Shown here: positions 59,358 through 64,000 of the stretch, piece by piece
Layout of the letters: every line of letters starts with the position of its first letter
Position numbering within the stretch: the first letter of the stretch is position 1
Assembly: GCA_016866495.1 (NCBI GenBank)
Contig: VGMG01000002.1
Span: forward strand, 85,391 to 149,390
Direction of reading: 5' to 3'
From: Chlamydiota bacterium
GTDB taxonomy: Bacteria > Chlamydiota > Chlamydiia > Chlamydiales > RGXB01
Length of the DNA stretch: 64,000 nt
Position numbers and translations under genes: made by a program
Notes under the pieces: generated by a model
The model's input: the letters and a program-made list of their open reading frames with translations, nothing else
The model's database searches: none
Told to the model about the DNA's origin: nothing

Positions 59358-61652
59358 ATGCCTAAAGTTTCGTTTAAAACAAATACAACTGAACAAGAAG
59401 CGCAAAATAAACCCAGCGAATTATTTGGGTTCATCCTTTGTGCTATCGCCTCACTTTTACTTTTAGCTCTTTTTTCTTTTCATCAACAAAAACCAGATGC
59501 CAATCTTTTAGGCCTTGTAGGATATTTTGTAAGTTTTGCACTCAATTATCTGATCGGAATTCAATCTTTTATGCTCGCTTTTTTCCTCATTTTTTGGGGC
59601 ATAAAGCATCTAATGAAAGACCCTTTTGAAAACCCGGGATTGAAGCTCATTTTTTTTGGTCTTTTTTTACTCTCCTCTTGTATTTTGCTCTCTCTTATTG
59701 CAAGCGGTTCTTTCTTTGTGAACCTCAAAAAATTTGTTCTTTTTGATACTGCAATCGGAGATGGACCTTACCCAACTAAAATCACAAAAGTATTTTTAGG
59801 CGGTGTTTTAGCCGATTATATTTATCAAGGGCTCCCCTATTTTAACCTTAAGATACTACTGACTCCCACAGGCACATTTTTTACGTTCCTACTGGTTTTG
59901 TTTATCTCTTTAATGTCTCTTTTTGAAATAAGTCCTCTAGCTTTAGTAGACCACATTAAAGACCGTATTTTTAGCCTTAAAAAAGAGCCTCCAATTGATG
60001 AAACAGCCACATTTAGCCTCACAACTCTGGATGCTCCAAGGCGCGTCTGGCCAAGAAAGCTTAAAGCCCCTGATGAGGAAGAGGCAGTAGTTGAAGTAGA
60101 TGTGCAAGAGCCTCACCTCCCCGAAAAAAAAAGACTTCTTCCCAAAATCAAAGCCAGTGAACTTCATCCCCCCATAAAATTGGAAAGCAAAAAGAAGATC
60201 ACAACAAATGGTTATGAATTGCCACCTATCACTCTCTTGACAGATGCCAAAAAAATTGATCAACCCCTTTTAAAAAAGGATTTAGAGCGTCAAGCGCGTA
60301 TCCTTGAAGATACTCTTTTAAGTTTTGGGATCGAAGGGAAAGTTGGGGAAATTAATTGCGGACCTACCATCACCTCTTTTGAGGTGCACCCAGCTATCGG
60401 CGTTAAAGTCCAAAAAATCAAAGCCCTTGAAAATGACATAGCACTAAATCTTCAAGCCAAATCCATCCGTATTATCGCGCCGATTCCCGGAAAAGCTGCT
60501 GTTGGTGTTGAGATACCCTCGTTAACTCCCCAAGAGGTGGGTTTCAAGCAGATGCTCATCTCCTACCGTAATAATCCCAAGAAATTTCACATCCCGGTCC
60601 TCCTAGGGAAGACTGTGAGCGGTGAAGAGGTGATTTGCGACCTTTCTAAAATGCCCCACTGTTTGATAGCAGGTGCCACTGGTTCAGGAAAATCGGTTTG
60701 TATCAACACTATCATCATGTCTATTTTAATGAGCGCCTCCCCTGATGATATTAAGCTCATTCTGGTTGACCCCAAAAAAGTCGAACTCACCCCATTTAGT
60801 CATTTACCTCACCTCATTGCCCCTGTCATCACTGAGCCTAATGGAGCATATGCTGCGCTCAAATGGATTGTGCAGGAGATGCAATTAAGGTATGAAATTT
60901 TAAAGCAGTTAGGAGTACGAAATATCCACTCCTTTAACACAAGAAAACAGGATATCACTCTTGAACAATCCCTGAGTATTCCAGTTCCAGAAAAGATGTT
61001 TCACATTGTTGCTATCATCGATGAGTTTGCAGATCTCATGATGTCCACAAATGCAGACTTAGAAACCCCTATAGCAAGGATTGCTCAAATGGCACGCGCC
61101 GTTGGTATACACCTTGTTTTAGCCACCCAGCGCCCCTCACGCGAAGTTATTACAGGTCTCATTAAAGCAAACTTCCCAACTAGAATTGCTTTTAAAGTTG
61201 CTAGCCGAATCAATAGCCAAATTATTTTAGATGATAATGGGGCAGAAGCACTGCTAGGAAACGGCGATATGCTTTTTCTTCCGCCAGGGACCTCACAAAT
61301 TTTGCGCGCCCAGGGAGTTTATATTCGTGATGAAGATATCAATCGCGTAGTCTCTTTCATCCAAGACCAGCGCCCCGCTCATTATCTAATCCAGTCTTTT
61401 GATACCTTATCGGAAGATCCACTTTTTGGTGATGATACTGAAGAGGCAGAGGGAAATGACTCCCTCTACTCAAGAGCTCTGGAAATAGTCGTTCAGCATA
61501 ACAACGCCTCTACGACCTTCTTGCAACGTAAGCTCAAGATAGGTTACGCAAGGGCTGCTAGCCTTATTGATGAACTTGAGAGCAAAGGGATCATTAGCCC
61601 CCCTGATGGCGCCAAAGCTCGTAAGGTTCTTATCAGACCTGATGTTATGTAA
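59358..61652 (+). CDS. ftsK: DNA translocase FtsK
   Basis: 764 residues. Four or so membrane helices in residues 25-200, a short charged linker (~210-290, much less than in E. coli), then the FtsK/SpoIIIE motor: GATGSGKSVCIN (Walker A), LILVDPKKVEL, VAIIDEFADLM (Walker B) and ATQRPSREVITG. The C-terminal winged-helix gamma domain (ASTTFLQRKLKIGYARAASL) is complete. It clears chromosome DNA from the septum. tRNA-His lies just upstream. Confidence 0.96.
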   Translation: MPKVSFKTNTTEQEAQNKPSELFGFILCAIASLLLLALFSFHQQKPDANLLGLVGYFVSFALNYLIGIQSFMLAFFLIFWGIKHLMKDPFENPGLKLIFFGLFLLSSCILLSLIASGSFFVNLKKFVLFDTAIGDGPYPTKITKVFLGGVLADYIYQGLPYFNLKILLTPTGTFFTFLLVLFISLMSLFEISPLALVDHIKDRIFSLKKEPPIDETATFSLTTLDAPRRVWPRKLKAPDEEEAVVEVDVQEPHLPEKKRLLPKIKASELHPPIKLESKKKITTNGYELPPITLLTDAKKIDQPLLKKDLERQARILEDTLLSFGIEGKVGEINCGPTITSFEVHPAIGVKVQKIKALENDIALNLQAKSIRIIAPIPGKAAVGVEIPSLTPQEVGFKQMLISYRNNPKKFHIPVLLGKTVSGEEVICDLSKMPHCLIAGATGSGKSVCINTIIMSILMSASPDDIKLILVDPKKVELTPFSHLPHLIAPVITEPNGAYAALKWIVQEMQLRYEILKQLGVRNIHSFNTRKQDITLEQSLSIPVPEKMFHIVAIIDEFADLMMSTNADLETPIARIAQMARAVGIHLVLATQRPSREVITGLIKANFPTRIAFKVASRINSQIILDDNGAEALLGNGDMLFLPPGTSQILRAQGVYIRDEDINRVVSFIQDQRPAHYLIQSFDTLSEDPLFGDDTEEAEGNDSLYSRALEIVVQHNNASTTFLQRKLKIGYARAASLIDELESKGIISPPDGAKARKVLIRPDVM

Positions 61653-61698
61653 GATTCAAAGACACAATCCATCGCTCTACGCCTTTGAGAATAGGTTC

Positions 61699-62475
61699 TT
61701 AAAGGCAGGCGATTGTTGTCGCAAAAGAAAAAAAAGGGCTAGGACCCTCTTGGTGCAAAAGCTGTAGGGGGACATTTATCCCTTCCATCGCTTTCAAAAC
61801 CGTCTCAGGGCTATTGCACTCTTGAGAAAGATGCCCTAATGCTACCATTTCGAGCTTCTCGTGATAAACAGACTCTAGAAGAGTCCTTGACTCCTCATTT
61901 GAAAGATGCCCCTGTTTACTCAAAACCCTTTTTTTATACACTTGGGGACGATTACTCGCATGCACCATTAGGACATCATGGTTCGATTCCAAGAGAAGAT
62001 GAGTGCAATTTTGCAGTGCTCTCACTGCAATAGGAGTCACAAATCCTATGTCTGTGCAGATCCCAAATTTCTTATCTTCAAAAGAAAAAGTAAAAGCAAC
62101 AGGCTCTATGGCATCATGTGGTATGGAAAATGGATGCACCAAGAACTCTTCTAATTTGAAACTTACTCCCGTTTCGAAAATTTTAAATTTTGGCCTCACA
62201 TCCATCGCTTGATGCAAACCTTTTGCTGTCTCACAATTTGCGTATAATGGAATCTCGTAGTGCTTGACGATCATTTCCAGGCCAGCAATATGATCATGGT
62301 GATCATGAGTCACCAAAATTCCATGAACCTGTCTCAAATCGATTCCAACTCGATGGAGAAGATCTTGGGTCTTTCTCATCGAAAATCCGGCGTCAATTAA
62401 AAATATAGAATTAGCCCCTCTAAGAACTGTACAGTTCCCTTTCGAGCCAGATCCCAAAGAGCAAAATCCTTGCAT
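61699..62475 (-). CDS. Metallo-beta-lactamase-fold hydrolase, YycJ/WalJ-like
   Basis: 258 residues. GSGSKGNCTVLRG at the start and the HxHxDH motif in THDHHDHIAG mark the YycJ/VicX branch of MBL nucleases; LESNHD and LGHLSQECN complete the metal site. Probably a 5'-3' exonuclease for DNA, as for the family in Firmicutes. Convergent to ftsK. Its start overlaps the stop of the UPF0158 gene by one base. Confidence 0.9.
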   Translation of the reverse strand: MQGFCSLGSGSKGNCTVLRGANSIFLIDAGFSMRKTQDLLHRVGIDLRQVHGILVTHDHHDHIAGLEMIVKHYEIPLYANCETAKGLHQAMDVRPKFKIFETGVSFKLEEFLVHPFSIPHDAIEPVAFTFSFEDKKFGICTDIGFVTPIAVRALQNCTHLLLESNHDVLMVHASNRPQVYKKRVLSKQGHLSNEESRTLLESVYHEKLEMVALGHLSQECNSPETVLKAMEGINVPLQLLHQEGPSPFFSFATTIACL

Positions 62476-63590
62476 TATCCCTTCTTAAGTCGAATTGGGC
62501 TAACTTGCTTAATTCTCTTATCGATTGTTTTCTTCTCGAGTATCTTTTTCGGTTCAGCTTCCCCTTTTTGCGGTCTCCCCCTTTTCTTGGGAGCTTCAGG
62601 AAGTGAACCACCAAAAACTTTTGCCATCCGATTTTCTTCCGGCGCAATCATGGCGGGAGTAAGCTTTAGTGTCTCTATGACTTTGCGATCTTGGGATTGA
62701 TCAAGTCCGGGGATAGATCCGAGTTTTCCCGATAAGTGACGTAAAGATTCTAGACGCTGAGAAAGCATTTCTAAGCGAGAATCGGTTTTGGGTCTTTCAA
62801 TTCCACGAAGGCTTTGATTGAGCTCTTGGGTTTGCTGGAATTTTGTGGAGAAATAGATCGCGTCGGGATTGTAATCGGATAAATAAAGAAACGGACGCAA
62901 ACTCGACGGGCATGTTTTAAAAATATCCATCGTAAATTGCGGTTCGGTCTCAACTTTGGGGAGGGCTTTAGGCGGTCTTCCCCTTCTGGGCTTTTGGACA
63001 TAGCTGTCAGCAGACTGATAACTTGCGGCTTTGATGTTGATGATATCTCGGGCCTGGGCAACGTCTTTGGGGACTTTTACATCAAAAAGATGGAGCTTTG
63101 CTTTTTCTAAAAGATTTTTTGGCATTTCCAAATCTTCTTCAAATGTGAAAAAAACCCGATGTTTGCATAGCCATTCGATGATTCTTACTTTGAAACGCTC
63201 CAGATAAAATTGCTGCCACTTGTCCAGCTCAGTTAAATGATCAAAAACAAATTCAAGAAAATTTTCTTTTGCCTCTCTGGAACTGATAATATCTAAAAGT
63301 TTTTCTTTAGTATCGATATCGTAAACTTTTTCGTTGACAAACCCTTCCATGACTTTTTTTGACTCATAATAGGTCAGTTTCGGAACGGGAATATAGCGGT
63401 TTGCATGCTGTAAGAGCTCTTTTTCCGCCTCCCTGATCTCCTCTTCAGGCTTATCGAGATCCAGATAAACGATGGCCCCCTCAATACGATCTAAATAAAA
63501 ATCTCTCTCATCGTCCGATCTTGAAAAAGCCTCTAATAATCGGTGGTAACGGATGATGATTGGACACTGCGGTTCTGGGTATGCATTCAT
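62475..63590 (-). CDS. UPF0158-like protein with two AT-hook motifs
   Basis: 371 residues from the ATG at 63590; the frame extends to a GTG at 63623. The N-terminal ~130 residues resemble UPF0158 (RYHRLLEAFSRSDDERDFYL, and GAIVYLDLDKPEEE). Two AT-hook-like GRP motifs are seen: RRGRPPKA around residue 205 and KKRGRPQK near 335, in Lys/Arg-rich surroundings. These bind the minor groove of AT-rich DNA in other proteins, so a DNA-linked role is likely but unproven. Overlaps the YycJ-like gene and is divergent from serS. Confidence 0.75.
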   Translation of the reverse strand: MNAYPEPQCPIIIRYHRLLEAFSRSDDERDFYLDRIEGAIVYLDLDKPEEEIREAEKELLQHANRYIPVPKLTYYESKKVMEGFVNEKVYDIDTKEKLLDIISSREAKENFLEFVFDHLTELDKWQQFYLERFKVRIIEWLCKHRVFFTFEEDLEMPKNLLEKAKLHLFDVKVPKDVAQARDIINIKAASYQSADSYVQKPRRGRPPKALPKVETEPQFTMDIFKTCPSSLRPFLYLSDYNPDAIYFSTKFQQTQELNQSLRGIERPKTDSRLEMLSQRLESLRHLSGKLGSIPGLDQSQDRKVIETLKLTPAMIAPEENRMAKVFGGSLPEAPKKRGRPQKGEAEPKKILEKKTIDKRIKQVSPIRLKKG

Positions 63591-63666
63591 AACACTTGAG
63601 TTTAGCAGTTCACCCGATTTCACCGGTAGACAAATTTGAAATCAATGAGTTATACTCTATCCTATT

Positions 63667-64000
63667 ATGCTAGATATCAAACTTATCCGTAAAGAACCCG
63701 AATTTGTTCAAAAACGGCTGCGTCTCAAAGATCCTAAAATTGACCTCGCTCCCCTACTGCAAGCTGACAAGGAATGGCAAGAAATCACCCCCAAGCTCGA
63801 AAACCTAAGAGCCGAAAAAAATCGCCTTGCCAAAGAGGTCGGGTTAAAAAAAGGGAAAAACGAGGACTCTTCTTCGGAAATAGAACGGATGTCTGCTATC
63901 AAAACGCAAGAAAGCGAGCTCTCTAAACACCAAGCAGCTCTTGAGGAAAAGGTGCGAAATCTCTTAAGCGAATACCCCAATCTCCCCTTTTCTGAAGTTC
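63667..64000 (+). CDS. serS: Seryl-tRNA synthetase, N-terminal part (cut by window edge)
   Basis: 111 codons are visible and the frame runs off the window end. The start MLDIKLIRKEPEFVQKRLR and the following charged heptad-like helices (LENLRAEKNRLAKEVG, then IERMSAIKTQESEL) form the tRNA-binding coiled-coil arm of SerRS. The catalytic domain lies beyond the window. Confidence 0.93.
   Translation, partial: MLDIKLIRKEPEFVQKRLRLKDPKIDLAPLLQADKEWQEITPKLENLRAEKNRLAKEVGLKKGKNEDSSSEIERMSAIKTQESELSKHQAALEEKVRNLLSEYPNLPFSEV

Overview
The window is chromosomal DNA of a Chlamydiota bacterium, most likely one of the amoeba- or arthropod-associated 'environmental' families and not Chlamydiaceae. The evidence is gene content and gene order: a ribonucleotide reductase small subunit with Phe in place of the radical Tyr, a pssA/nrdA/nrdB/M16 protease/htrA/sucDC/ftsY neighbourhood, a murF-mraY-murD-LysM-ftsW-murG-murC cluster without ftsZ, rsbV next to miaA, and yycJ next to ftsK. 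From memory these orders match C. trachomatis CT820-CT828, CT756-CT766 and CT738-CT739. Features that differ from Chlamydiaceae, as I recall them, are murC not fused to ddl, an NDH-2 type NADH dehydrogenase, a photolyase-family protein, and an acyltransferase/ACP/acyl-ACP-synthetase fusion. The DNA is AT-rich. I see no insertion sequence, prophage, CRISPR array or rRNA operon.

Layout. 1-6.1 kb (minus strand): the start of a beta-helix autotransporter-like surface protein cut by the window edge, a photolyase-related protein, a small secreted protein and a tricorn-type S41 protease. 6.1-11.4 kb: pssA, divergent from nrdA-nrdB; two NrdR-box-like sequences lie in front of nrdA. 11.5-20.7 kb: proteolysis (M16 protease, HtrA, M50 protease), succinyl-CoA synthetase (sucC, sucD) and ftsY. 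20.7-29.3 kb: priA, a hypothetical gene, then aas-cysS-lysS on the minus strand. 29.3-33.4 kb: an intergenic region with possible micro-ORFs, bioY, fabF, rsfS, miaA and an anti-anti-sigma factor. 33.6-41.5 kb: eight overlapping minus-strand genes for lipid II synthesis and division (murF to an FtsQ-like protein). 41.7-48.7 kb: an epimerase/VKOR-like pair, tRNA-Cys, rsmI, two small charged proteins, a metallophosphoesterase, a YkgJ-type cysteine-cluster protein and a phosphohexomutase. 48.7-55.6 kb: an HD-domain membrane phosphodiesterase, dnaX-ybaB, and ptsI-hprK. 55.8-64 kb: an FkbM methyltransferase, ndh, a short ComEC, tRNA-His, ftsK, yycJ, a UPF0158 protein with AT-hook motifs, and the start of serS.

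Most of the window is housekeeping, and many genes are tightly packed with 1-34 nt overlaps that suggest translational coupling. Strong palindromes separate convergent genes at 15.75, 23.6 and 52.95 kb and act best as two-way terminators. Several starts were moved from the longest open frame to an internal ATG or GTG with a better ribosome binding site or an overlap with the upstream stop; these are stated per gene. I see no convincing new multi-gene system. The most unusual points are the three-module lipid enzyme, the photolyase that lacks most iron-sulfur ligands, the NrdR-box pair, the FtsQ-like gene closing the mur cluster, and the two small highly charged proteins near 45 kb.
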